Shown here piece after piece: positions 11,789 through 23,930 of a DNA stretch of 64,000 nt. The DNA is taken from contig ML679961.1 in NCBI GenBank assembly GCA_007922225.1, positions 2,028,960 to 2,092,959 on the forward strand. The letters are read 5' to 3'. Below the pieces are notes generated by a model, which worked only from the letters and a program-made list of their open reading frames with translations, was not told where the DNA came from and ran no database searches. Made by a program: the position numbers and the translations under genes. The DNA is from Emydura subglobosa (taxonomy: Eukaryota; Chordata; Testudines; Chelidae). Position 1 is the first letter of the stretch, and each line of letters begins with the position of its first letter.

Positions 11789-13534
11789 CACCAATGACCC
11801 GCAGTTAGTGCAGCTGTGCATCGGAGACACCCTGGCTGCCTCCTGCTCTAGTTTATCTGTAGCTGTGCTCTGTATGGCAGGTGCAGTGTGGACTGGCTAC
11901 CAAGCTAGCAGTGGATAATAATAACAAATACCATTTCTTAGTACTCACTGCAAGGAAAAAACTACAATGAGCACATTAGTTAGTTCATTGAGGCTTACCT
12001 TGTTTACGGCTATTGATTTGCAAGCAGTTGGTTAATAACTGAGCTAAAACTACACTAGGATTTGATCAAGGTATCTTGCTGCCTGAGAGATTTCCAACAT
12101 CGTAACGACACAACTCTGACTTTCTCTCTTAAATTAATTATGTTTGTTTTTCCCTTGAGGAGAACCAGGTCAGCGATTCATCCGAACTGGAACTAATCTA
12201 TGCCAGTCATCCGTTACACAGACGAGCACTCTGAATCTCAGTCCTCGGAGTGAAAATGGGCTGAGCATGGTTGAGAAGAATGCTCTGAGACCAGTGGGAG
12301 CCACGTGGGTGCTGCTGCCTCTCCAACACTGCTTAGGATGAAGATTTGGGGTTGGCCCAAGCAATACTTTTTTATTCCCGTTATTTATTTTTCAAAAAAC
12401 AAAAATGCCATTAATCCCCGGTTCTTGGGCTTTTGAAGGTTTGTTTTTTTTTTTAAACAGGAATATAAACTCAACAGCAGGGACTCAGAGCACCAAAATA
12501 TACCCCGCCAACCAAAAAACTCCAGAAACCAACCATGCAAACTAACAAAGAAAAAACCACACCTGTGCCTTGCATTTTAAATGTTTAATTTTACTGTCAC
12601 TGTTGTCCAATTTCTTTCTATGATGATTTTTCCAAAATTAAAAGTGATGCTTGCCCTTCTGCATGGCATTTGAACCCTGAAATACAGGGCAGGGTGTCTG
12701 TCTCCCTGAGGCATGAAAGTTGCCTGGCTAGGAATACAAATAATTCCCAGTGGACATGATGTACCGTCCTTCTACAACACTGCCACCAGCTCATGCCACA
12801 GGGGGAACCACTGCTTCTTGTCACGTTTTGACTAAAATAAATGTAGTGGTTACCACTGGTGTCTAGGTGACACCCTGCAAAGTCACAGCTCATCATCATA
12901 ATGCCAGTGAGGGACCCCTCTGCCCCCATTACACCAAATGAGAAATGTTTATGTTTATAATGGAGGGACCATTTTTTAAACTGTGGACAGATGCGCATAC
13001 AAGACATGTTCATTTACCATAGTCGTACATGTGGTTTGAGTAAAAGTGTATGAATTGCCCCTTGCAAACCCTGAGCCCATTTCCAATGCCCACTGAACTC
13101 AGGGGAAAGGCTCCCCTTGATTTCAGTAGGAATGCAATTGAGCGCCATATAACCACTCTTACTTGAGTTGTGAGTGCAGTTGCTCATTCTTCTTTGCTGC
13201 TCAGACTAGCGGCACCCTTAGCACAATATTTAGCTTCTTACAGAGTAGACTGAGAGAAGATTTGGTTATAGCTAATAAGGACCGCCACAGGGAGAAAATA
13301 CCAGGTACTGATGGGCTCTTTAATCTAGAAAGACGGGCATTACAAGACCCAATGGCTGGAAGCTGAAGCCAGGCATTCAAATAGGAAATAATCACCCTCA
13401 TTGTTAAACATTTGCACTTTAACTATTGGCAAAAACTATGAAGGGAAGTGTTGGATTCTCTTTCTCTTGTCGTCTTCAGATCAAGACTAGAAATATCTGC
13501 TTTACTCAAACATAAGTTATTTAGCTCAATACAG
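11789..13534. other. No recognised gene
   Basis: The 131-codon minus frame at 12618-13013 has no recognisable domain. A T-rich tract lies near 12442-12455. About 13083-13135 carries two facing copies of a cccactgaactcag / ccttgatttcagtagg type motif seen repeatedly in this window, probably an old amniote repeat. Confidence 0.45.
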
Positions 13535-13622
13535 GGGTAACTGGGTGAACTGTAATGGCCTGTGTTATCCAGGAGGTCAGACTAGATAATCTAATAGTCC
13601 CCTTTGACCTTAAACTCCATAA
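13535..13622 (+). mobile_element. CR1 3' terminal fragment
   Basis: Reads ggcctgtgttatccaggagg then tcagactagataatctaata and gaccttaaactcca, the last 80-90 bp of a CR1 3' UTR close to the CR1-D type. Nothing of ORF2 is present, so it is a severely 5'-truncated copy. Confidence 0.75.
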
Positions 13623-15446
13623 ATCAAGGCAAGGACCAGTCCTAGCAGTCCTGCCTAGAGCAAAGCTCTATACACCTCAGGAAGAGATGCAGGATCTGAT
13701 TCCAAGCCCTTAACTAAAAGTTTGTTTTTTTCCATTGGCAGATCTTGGATGAGCAGACAGAAGGAGCAGTGTCATTGTAAATAAGGGCACCCTTTGGGAA
13801 AAAATGTGGAAATGATACTCTAAAAATCAGCAAACACTGAACATATAAGCATCGCACAACAACATTTTAGCAACTGATTGGACAGCTTCTGTAATGTGCA
13901 ATTTCCACACAGGGTGCCCTAGGCACCTGGCCGGAACCAAGGAACGCCATCATTCTCTGCACTCTACTGTTGCTCAACGCAACACTCTACTTTTGAATAA
14001 ATATAGAGTCACAACAGAAAACAATAGCCCTTCACAGTGGGTTATAGAGATGGAACTGTCAACTCCAGAAAGAGCACAGTAAAGTCCCCTTCGCCCCTCA
14101 GACAGAACCAAAAAGTATTTATTTAACTCCTTTTAAGACAATTCCTTGTTCATATAAGTGCAGCTGCGGCTCTGGCAAGCAATCAAATGTACAGTGAGTA
14201 CTGTACAGTGAGTACAGTGAGTGCAGCCAGGCACAGTCTCTGATCTTTGCATTCTGGTTGCAATTCTGTGGCTACCGAGAAGGATTATAACAAGCCCCTC
14301 GCCTCATTCCCTCCCACTGTACAGCAGTACAACAAGCTGCTAGTAAAAAAAATAGCTACTTGGAAAGGCTTTTATTTTTTTCCCAATTTTTAAGATTTCT
14401 TAAAAGCAAATTGCCTCCTTCTGTTTGCTGCTCTTTGTTTATTTTGCTTTTACATTTTACAAGTTTTAATTCATGCCATTTTCATGATTGCATTTTAATT
14501 GCTTCTGCAGCTTTTGAAAAACCCTTGACAGAGAGGTGCCTTCAAAATAAAAGTATTATAATTAAATATAGATAAATAATGACCATATAAATAGCATATA
14601 AAACAAATAGAGGCTTTTCATTCTAAGACTAAATGAGGGACTCAATGACAAATGATATATGCCACTTTAATAATAGGGGTCATAATTCATTTGCATCAAA
14701 ACTCACAGACGCTTTAGGGCAAAATAAATTGGTTAGTATAGTACTGCAATTCCCCAGGGCCCAGTCAAACTACTGGTCACTGGCAGAACTGAAGTTATTT
14801 GCATTTAACTTCCTTATTTTTAAATCAACAGCTCTCCCCTCAGTAAACACCATTGGAGGCATAGCTGGAGACTGCAGCACCACCACTGTATTCCTAGGTC
14901 TGTTCATGTATGGTTTGGTGGGGCTAGGAGAAGGGGGTACTTCCACTGACATGTGAATGACCTCGCATCTGACTTGGTCCTCAACCGAAGTGGGATGTAA
15001 GTCTGTGCCCGTGTTGGCTGAGTTCCTAGAGTTTCCTTACACGTACAGCACAAGCACTAACAGGACTGACTTATTTATATGATTGCTTTATCATACGGAC
15101 AACCTTTCGCTGGAGATTAAGGTCAGACCAACAAAGTCGTTTCAGTAAAGCGCCGCGTGTGACAATGAGTCATCCTGTCTCTCAGCCTGACTTCTGAGCA
15201 GGAAGTTTAAACATAGTCATGGCAATGTGAAACTATTGGCAAATGAAAAAGAAGAAGTACAGCTTAAATATTTCTTTAGCTTTTCTCCAGCACTTCCTAG
15301 TTTGGCTTAGGCTGGAAATACAGGAATAACCATGTCCAGGATAATTTTGTATTTTCACTTCAGAATCCAAAATACATATGTGCATAAGTATAGAAAAACA
15401 AGCCCAAGCCACTTTCCCCCCCCCGCAAAAAAAAAAAAAAAAAACC
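13623..15446. other. No recognised gene; simple repeats
   Basis: A short tandem of gtgagtac / cagtgagta units lies at about 14190-14226, and a C-run followed by 18 A residues at 15416-15444 directly abuts the next CR1 piece. No coding or RNA feature is visible. Confidence 0.5.
15427..15444. repeat. A18 homopolymer
   Basis: Eighteen consecutive A residues preceded by a C-run. It lies just outside the left edge of a minus-strand CR1 piece. It could be the tail of another retrocopy or a simple repeat. Confidence 0.9.
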
Positions 15447-16100
15447 CACCTAGGAATTACCTGCTTGGCTCAGACCCTAGGTCCTCTTGTCCTGTATCCC
15501 TTCTCTGAGAGTGGCCAGTGCCAGGTATTTCCAAGGCAGGTGTAAGAATCCCACAGTAGCAGATGGTCATCTGTCTCCTGCCAATAGGTTTTATTTTGGT
15601 CTCTAATAGTTAGACATTGGTTGAAGTCCTGACCCAGGAGATTCTATATCCCTTCCATAGTTTCTTATCATTAATGATGGATATTCTGTTGTCCATATAA
15701 ATGAACCTTTTTTAATCTTTCTAAATTCTTGGCCTCTATTACTTCCCGTAGCAGTGACTTCCACAGTATTATTACACATTGTGAAAAAAGTATTTCCTTG
15801 TATTAGTTTTGAATTTGCCACCCTTTAATTTCATCAATTACCCCCTTGTTCATGTGTTAGGAAACAGAAAGAACTGAAGTTCCCATTCTACCGTCTCTAG
15901 ATCATTCATTATTTATACACTTTTATGGTGTCCCCTCTTATTTGACTCCTTTCTAAGGTAACTGTCCCAGCCTATTTGATCTTCCTTCATAGGAGAGTGT
16001 GTCCAGGCCCTTGATCACCCTTCTCTGGACCCTTGGTAGTTCTGTAATATCCTTGGAGCTAGGATGATGAATACTGCACACAATATTCCAAATGGTCAAT
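15447..16100 (-). mobile_element. Old CR1 3' half
   Basis: Plus-strand text is the reverse complement of a CR1 3' half: ggctcagaccctaggtcctc near the 3' end, then ttccacagtattattacaca, and acccttctctggacccttgg toward the ORF2 end. It is more diverged than the CR1-A and CR1-B copies and may be an L3-like family. It could be the downstream part of the minus-strand RT fragment at 16470-16860, with a plus-strand piece between them. Confidence 0.75.
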
Positions 16101-16138
16101 ATTTATCATGGCAAAAGGTTAACAGCAGGAGTCTGAAG

Positions 16139-16460
16139 GTTCCATACTAGGTCCTGTGTCATTCATACATTTTGCAGCTGACAAAGTAATTTAGGTTAAT
16201 CAGAACCAGCAAGAACTGTGAACTTCAAAACTTCAGAGAGACCTAAAGAAGTAGGCAAAGGGGCAACAAAATGGCAAATGAGATTCAATATTGTTAAATG
16301 CAAAGTAATGCACATGAGGGGGGAAATGTAAACTCTCTCTGTATCCTTTAGTGGTCTACATTAACTGTATCAATTTAAGAAAGGGACCTGGGTGTCATTG
16401 TAGACAGTTCAGTAAAGACTTCTGTTCCATGTGCAGCTGTGGTCAAAAAGGGGATTCTGT
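16139..16460 (+). mobile_element. CR1-A-like ORF2 fragment
   Basis: Plus-strand text follows the region after the reverse transcriptase active site: gcagctgacaaagtaattta, then ggcaacaaaatggcaaatga, ttaaatgcaaagtaatgcac, and gacctgggtgtcattgtaga. That order matches the thumb region of CR1-A ORF2. Both ends are internal to the element, so it is a fragment. Its first 115 bp are homologous to the neighbouring minus-strand piece, forming an inverted repeat. Confidence 0.75.
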
Positions 16461-16469
16461 AAAATAAAG

Positions 16470-16860
16470 AAAATATTTAATTCATTTGCCATTGTTTTGC
16501 CCATTCTCTTAGCTTCTTTAGGCCTCTGTGAAGTTCTTTACGGTGTTCTCCAGCCCTGACTAACCTAAATAACTTTGGCATCTGCAAATTTTGCCCCCTC
16601 ACTCCTCACCACTCTTTTCAGATCAGTGATATATTTGTTAAACAGCACAGGACCTACAGTGGAAACCTGAGAACCATGCTGTTAACCTTTCACCATAACA
16701 AAAATTGACCATTTAGTCCTACTCTTTTCTTTCCGCCCCCAGCCAGTTTTTGATCCATGACAACATAGGCTTATTAATAGCCTCTTGTGAGGGATCTTGT
16801 TAAAGGTCTAAGTAAACTAGACTTAGGTTTACTGTTCTATTTTAGGTGAAGTTCAAGCTC
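16470..16860 (-). pseudogene. CR1 reverse transcriptase palm fragment
   Basis: On the minus strand this gives, in broken frames, the palm region: the phrase around a D-K-V-P-H-type loop, a G-S-Q-x-x-V-x-S-T-V-G-P-type loop, then K-F-A-D where the element has the F-A-D-D active site. The second Asp is lost. In the intact element this enzyme copies its own RNA at a nicked target. The fragment ends in the thumb at 16470. Confidence 0.7.
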
Positions 16861-18965
16861 TGTTCGTTCCTAGTGAGGTCTGATTGCAAGAGTGGAGGCC
16901 ATAAAATGTCTCAAATATTTGGGGACAAATTCATCCATGCTTTACATAGAGGAAGTTACACCTTGGGTAAATCTGGCCCTTTGCTTTGAAAGCTGTGAAG
17001 ATTTATCTCATTTTAATCATTTTGAAAAGCGGTTTTTGTCTGAGATTAGAGGAAAATGTAGACAGAAATAGGAAGGAAAATTGGAAGGCTGTTAAAATCA
17101 ATAAGCTGTAACTTGGCTGTTTGTATACCTTGCCAGTCTTACAGTTGGAAGAGTGCAAAGGCATTGCTCAGTTCTGTTATATGTTGCTTTATTAGGCTGT
17201 AGTTTACATGTGAATGTTGAGTGGTTCAAGGAGCTGTGGTAAGCAAAGGAGACGTGCAAAACAAAAGCAGGAAATCCCCCTACCCCCACCTCAAAATCCT
17301 CATGGCATCCCATAATTTAAAGGGACAGACAGAAGATGATATAATCATAACAGCAGCCATACCAGAAGCAGAGACATATGCTCCATTGGCAGCTAGAGCA
17401 GTGGGAATTTCATTGGGTGCCAGGGGACATATTCAGACCTGTTGTAAACGACAGAGGCTCCACTGATTTAAACCAGAGTTATAGTCCCAAAAGTGAGAGA
17501 TAAAGGGCAGCACTTGGTTCCTTCCTCCTACTCACCCAATTTTTCCTCATCTCCTGATTCAAGTTCAGCTCCATTATTTGATATTTCCCATACTCACAGA
17601 CTATGTGTTCCAACTGTTTACAGCATTTAGAGGGTTCATCCTCTGTGAAACTACTATCAGTCTGTGACCCTGAGCCTTAGCCCACAAACAATCTGAGAAA
17701 GCACAGATAAGCAAAAGAGTGAAGAAAGTAAGAAACATAGTACTGAGTCTTTGCTAACCGCGGCCCTGTTTTTATTTTGTGGGATTTTTTTAAAGAGATG
17801 CTACTGGAGAGTTAAACCCTAGACAACTGGGAATAGAAGGGAAGTATGACAGAAACACTCATTACTTCTTGTTATTGCTCATTTGCGTTGTGTTGCCTTG
17901 TTACTGTTATTTGTTAAGCAATTTGATTAAAACTGATAGCGATCCATATTGAAATATGAAACTCTAGTACGGGAGCTGAGAAAGCTGCTTTTTATGATCC
18001 TCAGAACCTCTGTAGGTGACATCAGGATACATACTGTGGGTTGGGGAAGTTCTGAAAAGGATGGGCTATGGACAAAGAGAAGTTGTTAGACAGGTTGTTG
18101 GATGCTTGCTACAGCCACTAAGGTTGAGTGTTGGTTAGAATGAGCAGAAAAGAATCTGTTGATCTCCCGCATTTAGTCAGTATTTAGTCTTGAGCGATAA
18201 ACCTATCCATCTCTAATCAAAAGATTTTGCCTGTTGCACTGGTCTTTTTAAATAATAAAAAAAGCCTTACACATCATCTTGTTCTTCCCTAGAACAGCAC
18301 AGAGTTGTTATGCATGGCCATCGTTTAAGCACCATTAGTCTGATGGTGTAACAAACATAGGGAAGCCAGTTAATTGAAATATACCTAACAAAAAAGTCAT
18401 GCAAAACTAAATTAAATATATAGTTAAAGCAACAGATCCCATCTGTTCACACTTTCTAAGAGCTCAAGTAATTGAAATGAAGGCAATTGCAGCAGGGAAC
18501 AATGAAATTCTGCTGTAAAATTGCAGGCTCTATGCCTCACAGTTTATTCTCCATTTCTCAAATGATTATCCTAAATCATATAAATACTATTACCTACACC
18601 CATTTATTACCTGCCCTGCCTTCTTTTTGACTATTAAATCCACCAACCTTCATCAGTGAAACGTAAAACAGAAGCCTTGAGCTGCAGAAATGGAATGGAA
18701 AAAATGTGTCTTTAATTTTCTGACAGCAGTAATCTCAAATACTCTGTAAGCTTTTTCAGTGAGAAGTTACACAAGCAAAATGGGTGCTAAATTATGCATT
18801 TGGCCCTCCTGTATTATGCATTTAATATAGTTATATTTATTGTGTTGACTTAGAATATTCTGCACAAGTTATCCAAGTTTGAAGTAAAATAAAAAAACAA
18901 TAACATTAAATCAGTTACTTGGTTAACCTTTGGGTGGGCCAGAGTTTACTTCATTGCCCTTCTCC
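16861..18965. other. AT-rich, no recognised gene
   Basis: Contains a possible old amniote repeat piece near 16925-16985 and 17440-17500 (motifs of the tctggccct / ccactgattt kind). Nothing else could be identified. Confidence 0.45.
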
Positions 18966-19258
18966 TAGGCTATGTCTACACTGACGGTGGCAAAGTCGCC
19001 ACCATCAGATCGACTTCTCTGGATGGACTGAGTGGTCAGTGAAGACCCTCTCAGTCGATCCAGAAAATTAAGACCACCTTCTCAAGTGGCATAGCACTAC
19101 GTCGACGGGAACACAGTTCCCGTTGGTGCAGTGCAGTGAAGACGGCATGCAGAACAGAAGCAGAGAAGTCGACGGGAGTTATGCAAGTTTTTTGCCTAGC
19201 TTGCGTAACTCCGGTCGACTGCCACCGAATCTCCGCGGTAAGTGTAGACAAACCCCTA
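18966..19258. mobile_element. Short terminal-inverted-repeat DNA element (MITE), PIF/Harbinger-like
   Basis: The ends are inverted: the left end reads ggctatgtctacact and the right end, reversed, reads gggtttgtctacact. A CTA trinucleotide flanks each side (18965-18967 and 19256-19258), which would be a 3-bp target-site duplication if the element is PIF/Harbinger-like. The interior is CpG-rich, with several gtcgac sites, and has no transposase frame, so it is non-autonomous. A hAT assignment would need an 8-bp duplication, which I do not see. Reptile genomes carry similar MITEs. Confidence 0.6.
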
Positions 19259-20394
19259 GTGCCTAAAAATAATTCCCATGTAAAAGCACATGGAGAGCAA
19301 GAATTCAGTCACTGAGGATTTTCCGCAAAGATTGCACAGGGTCAACCTCCCCACAATCAACTCCAAAAAGAACAAAAGGAGTTAACTTAATTCATAAGTA
19401 CCAACTTAATAAAATCTTAGAATGATAAAGAAACATAATAACAATAATATAATCAAATAATAATAATTACCAACTTTATTTGACAATATAACATGACTAC
19501 TTTATAACCCATTACGAAACATAAATAAAGAAAACAAATTCAATCTAATCAGGTCAGTCCCCACATAAGCACAGTAAGAAGTAACACAGAGTTCCCGAAA
19601 GCTTAGGTTACGTACACCTGAGTCTCAGTTACTTTGTTCACTAAAATCTATTCAGTCTGCTGAACCAAAAGCACTGTAACAGTATCTTCCCTCCGCTTGC
19701 TTGTAGTAACCTCCAGCTGAAATCTCTGCAGACTCTTCCTCCGCTGCTGAAGTCACTCAGTGAACCAGTCTGCTAACTAATTAACAGGCCATTCAGTTTA
19801 AGTATAGGGATAAAAAAAGCTGCTGCAATTTTTTGCAGAGTTAGGGGAAACCAGCCTTCTCTCTGCCCCTGTGGCTCAGTTTCTCCCAACCCACACAGCC
19901 ATTTGTAAAGCAGCTGCCCTGACTATTTGCCCTTCTGGAGTCGAAGTCCAGCAACAGAGAACCCACTGAGCATTCCCAAAACTACCATGCTCAACTCCAA
20001 AAACTTCTGAGTGTGGCGTGGTACTTGTGTCTCTACCTAACAACAATGAGTCCCAGACACAACTCATTCCTACCCCCACCATGGAGCTCTGAAAGAGATA
20101 TCTGCCTACTAGGCACATGGGTTACACTTGCTCAGCCCTCCAGATTGCATTTATTTCTAGGAGACCCCAAAGCCAGAGATATTAGATAGGATCAGATTAC
20201 CTGATGCCTGGGAGCAGGGCCATGCATACCAGGCCAGTTACCAATCTGCTTAACATACCAAAAGCTGTTAGTTACAGATGTTAAGATAGGGGCAGTGAAC
20301 TCTCCTGTGGATACAGGCTGATTAGGTCAGGAAGGAATGAGTCCACTTAACAAAGTGCATTGTGATTCAGGTGGTGTAATTTCCTCTGAAATAT
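19259..20394. other. No recognised gene; AT-rich patch
   Basis: About 19420-19480 is an AAT-rich low-complexity patch. The rest looks unique. Confidence 0.5.
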
Positions 20395-20475
20395 CAGATT
20401 TTGGCCACTTGGCTGAAGGCAAGATGCTGGACTAGCTGAACCACAGATCCGATCTGCTATGGCGAGTCTTTGTAG
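20395..20475 (+). mobile_element. CR1 3' terminal fragment, old
   Basis: Reads as a decayed CR1-A-type 3' end: ggccacttggctgaaggcaa, then gatgctggactagctgaacc and gatctgctatggcgagtctt. Only about 80 bp are left. Confidence 0.55.
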
Positions 20476-21089
20476 ACATTCCTAGAAGTGCATCACTGCA
20501 ATAACCAGCCAGAGATTTAAATCAGCAGCTACGCCCCTAAAAATACTGTGTTTGGACAGGTCTCTCCTATAGTGATTGAAGGAAACACAGCACCATCCGC
20601 CGTGTGCAGCAGTAGTTAAGATGTTTAACTTCCCAAGCTACCTACAGGCATTCAGACAATCCCATGTTTAGAGATAGCATTGCTCTGCTGAATTGATTTA
20701 GTTCATCCTCAGTTAGCACAATCTCTCCTTTGATTTCCCAAAGTCAGCAGCTGGGTGAATGTACCTGTAGAGCTCCCTTGTTTGTCTAGAATATAGCGCA
20801 TCACTGCAGTATGATAATCACTCTCAGCCATCTCTCATCTCCCTGTGAGTGGAAGCAAAGAAACAATTAAATGATAAGACTGATTGCTAACTAACCCATC
20901 TGCTGCTTTGAAATTTCATCCTGCATTTTCTGATTCCAGTGAAATTGGGATCAGGCCCTAAATTAACAGATAGCCTGGCATTTTTCTTAATTGGAAAAAC
21001 ACTAAACACCTCCCCAAAACAGAACCCATAGTGTAGTGTCCAAAAATCTGTCAACATTGTGAATACACACTATTGAGTATGCATGGATG
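20476..21089. other. No recognised feature
   Basis: No gene, RNA or repeat end is visible, apart from a short motif at about 20930-20965 (gggatcaggccctaa) that recurs in old amniote repeats. Confidence 0.45.
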
Positions 21090-21539
21090 GGCGCTGACCG
21101 CGTATTCCTGCATCAGTGGGGGCTTTTGTGTTTAGAAGCAGATGACAGCCTGCGATTCGTGGGTTATTCAAGACTGCTGCAGAATGCGCTTTTAAGTATG
21201 AAGACAGGCAACTGAATATTGACAAATTTTATAAGTGCTTGAATAGAAATGCTAGACGTCTAAAGATGAAGATGAGTGAACTTGAGTGTCTGCTATTAAA
21301 TGAGGATATTGGTATAATAATCATCATTGAAACTTGGCATAATGATGATAATCAATAGGACATGGCAATATCAGGGTACAAAATATGTAGAAATGACGAA
21401 TACATTGTGCTGGTGAGGGAGTGTCAATATATGTGAAAAAAAGCAAAGAGTCAAAGGTCATAAAAATCTTAACTTAATCACAGAGAATCCCTGTGGATAG
21501 AAATGTCATGCTTCAAAAATAAGAATATAGCAGGAGGAC

Positions 21540-22007
21540 AATACAGCCATGCACCTGACCCGGGTGGTGACAGTGATTGTGAAATGCTCAGGAATGCAAT
21601 ATGTGCAATAATATTAGGGGTTTTCAACTATCCTCATATTGACTGGGAATATCAGCTCAGGACCGCATGAAGAGAGAAAATGTCTAGACACCATTTGCTT
21701 CTTGGAGCAGCTACTCCTGGAATCCACAAGCGGAGAGGCAGTTCTGGATTGTGTCCTGTGTGGAGCACAGGATCTGGTCCAAGAGGTGAAGATAGCTGAA
21801 TCTGTTGGTAATGGCAACAATAATGTAATTAAATGTAACTCCTTTGGGGGGGGGGAAATGCCAAAGGAACCCACCACAGTAGTGGTTCATTTAAAAAAAA
21901 GGGGGAAGTACTCAAAAATAAGAAACCTAGTTAAACAGAAATTGAAAGAACTAGTCACAAGAGTGAATGCATGCAAACTGCATGGAAACGATTTAAAAAC
22001 AGCATAA
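21540..22007 (+). pseudogene. CR1-A endonuclease carboxy-terminal part
   Basis: The 122-codon frame at 21639-22007 contains F-L-E-Q-L-L-L-E-S-T-S-G-E-A-V-L-D and G-A-Q-D-L-V-Q-E-V, the conserved end of the CR1 apurinic-type endonuclease. Where the family has the final S-D-H-N catalytic block, this copy reads G-N-N-N, so the essential Asp and His are lost. Just upstream, in another frame, is ggttttcaactatcctcata, the remains of the G-D-F-N-Y-P motif. The protein normally nicks the chromosome to prime reverse transcription. Confidence 0.8.
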
Positions 22008-22419
22008 TAGAAAGGCTCATAATAAATGTATACCCCAAATAAAAAAAAATAACAGCAAGAGGACTAAAAGGAAGGGGAAAAAAGCCACTACGGCAAAACA
22101 ACAGAGTAAAAGAGACAGTTACAGGCAAAAAAGCATCCCTTAAAAGCTGAGGAACTTTTCCTACTGAGGAAAATATAAAGGCTCATACATTCTGGTAAGT
22201 CAAATGTAAAAGTATAATTAGGCAGGCCAAAAAGAATTTGAAGAGCAAGTAGAAAAGGACACCAAAAAATAACAGCATTTTAAAAAAGAAAGAAAACCAT
22301 CAGAAGCACGAAGCTTGACAAACAATCCCTGGGGCCAGGAGATAATCAAGGTGCTAAAGAAGCATTCAAGGAAAACAAAGCCATAGTGGAGAAGCTAAAT
22401 ACATTCTTTACATCAGTCT

Positions 22420-23020
22420 TCACCACAGAGGATGTGAGGGAGATCCCCACACAGGAGCCATTCTTTTTAGGTGACAAATCTACAGAACTGTCCCAGACTG
22501 AGGTGTCATTAGAGGAGGTTTTGGAATAAATTGATAAATTAAACAGGAATAAATCACCAGGAGCAGCTGTTATTCACCCAAGAGTCCTGAAGGCCCTCAC
22601 ATTTGAAATTGCAGAACTACTAAGTGTGGTATGTAACCTATCACCTAAATCAGCCTCTGCACCACATGACTGGAGGACAGCCGATGTGACGCCAATTTTT
22701 ACAGTCCGAGCAATTACACACTCATAAGCCTGACTTCAGTAGGGAAATTGGTTGAAACTATGGTAAAAGACAGAATTATCAGACACATAGAAGAACATGA
22801 ACTGTTGGGGAAGTGTCAACAGGACTTTTGTAAAGGGAAATCATGCCTCCCCAGTATTTTAGAATTCTCTGAAGGGGTCAACAAGCATGTGGACAAGGAT
22901 GATCCAGAGGATATAATGTACTTGCTCTTTCAGAAAGTATTTGACAAGGTCCGTCAAAGGCTTTTAAGCAAAGTAAGTGGTCATGGGATAAAAGGGAAAG
23001 TCTTCTCATAGATCAGTAAC
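22420..23020 (+). pseudogene. CR1-A reverse transcriptase amino-terminal part
   Basis: Starts with the conserved fingers region in broken frames and includes the 87-codon frame 22748-23011 (V-E-T-M-V-K-D-R-I-I-R-H-I, then G-K-S-C-L). The block L-F-Q-K-V-F-D-K-V is the palm motif A, which still shows the F-D-K-V core with the Asp, but the conserved A of K-A-F-D is Val. The F-A-D-D block is absent because the element is cut at 23066. Non-functional. Confidence 0.8.
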
Positions 23021-23066
23021 TGGTTAAAAGACAGGAAACAAAGGGTAGGAATAAATGGTCTGTTTT

Positions 23067-23722
23067 CACAAGATGATGGATATGAATAAACAGTGTGTCC
23101 TTATTGCCAAGAAGGCTGATAGCATATTGGGCTGCATTAGTAGGAGCATTGCCAGCAGATCGAGGGAAGCGTTTATTCCCCTCTATTCAGCATTGGTGAG
23201 GCCACATCTAGAGTATTGTGTCCAGTTTTGGGCCCCAAGTACAGAAAGGATGTGGACAAGTTGGAGAGAGTCCAGTGGAGGGCAATAAAAATTATTAGAG
23301 GGCTGGAGCACTTGACCTATGAGGAGAGGTTGCGGGAACTAGGCTTGTTTAGTTTGCAAAAGAGAGGAATGAGGGGGGAGTTGATAGCAGCCTTTAACTA
23401 CCTGAAAGGGGGTTCCAGGGAGGATGGAGCTAGGCTGTTCTCAGTGGTGGCAGATGACAGAACAAAGAGCAACGGTCTCAAGTTGCAGTGGGGGAGGTCT
23501 CAGTTGGACATTAGGAAAATGTTTTTCCCTAGGAGGGTGGTGAAGCACTGGAATGGGTTACCTAGAGAGGTGGTGGAATCTCCATCTTTACAGGTTTTTA
23601 AGCTGCGGCTTAACAAAGCCCTGGCTGGGATGATTGAATTGGGGTTGGTCCTGCTTTGAGCAGGGGTTGGACTAGATACCTCCTGAGATCCCTTCCAACT
23701 CTAATCTTCTATGATTCTATGG
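23067..23722 (+). mobile_element. CR1-B LINE 3' part nested in CR1-A
   Basis: Starts at the ORF2 carboxy-terminal region (gatatgaataaacagtgtgt) and runs through the 3' UTR to atcttctatgattctatg. The 147-codon frame 23216-23659 includes [13 protein letters not shown]. It is 5'-truncated. CR1-A sequence lies on both sides, so the copy sits inside the older element, although about 1.2 kb of the CR1-A interior is missing between the flanks. Confidence 0.92.
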
Positions 23723-23930
23723 TCAAGGATGCAAGCCCATGCTCTGGGTCTCCCTAAATCTCTTGTCTGCCAGAAGCTGGGACTGGATGACGGGGGATGG
23801 ATCACTCAATAAATGTCCCTGTGCTGTTCATTCCCCCTGAAGCACCTGACACTGGCTGAAGTGGGAAGACAGGACACTGGGCTAACTGCCCGGTCTGTGT
23901 GACCCTGTGTGCCCTTTCTCAGACGGACCA
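23723..23930 (+). mobile_element. CR1-A 3' UTR end, continuation of 21090 element
   Basis: Text such as ctgccagaagctgggactgg, gggggatggatcactcaata, gaagcacctgacactggctg and gacaggacactgggctaact is the 3' UTR of CR1-A, the same text seen reversed at 10905-11110 and 44917-45060. The terminal repeat is degraded (cctgtgtgccctttctcag). Confidence 0.85.

Larger units (their letters stand above)
21090..23066 (+). mobile_element. CR1-A LINE: endonuclease to mid reverse transcriptase
   Basis: This is the longest CR1 stretch in the window. It starts in the 5' part of ORF2 (aattttataagtgcttgaat), runs through the endonuclease, the endonuclease-RT linker (A-rich) and the fingers and early palm of the reverse transcriptase, and stops at 23066 in the palm. 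A CR1-B copy follows directly, and the CR1-A 3' end resumes after it at about 23723. It is clearly inactive: the reading frame is split into pieces of about 90-120 codons by stops and shifts. Confidence 0.92.

Noticed and set aside
12618..13013. 131-codon minus-strand frame
   Set aside because: No motif, poor composition, no neighbours supporting a gene.
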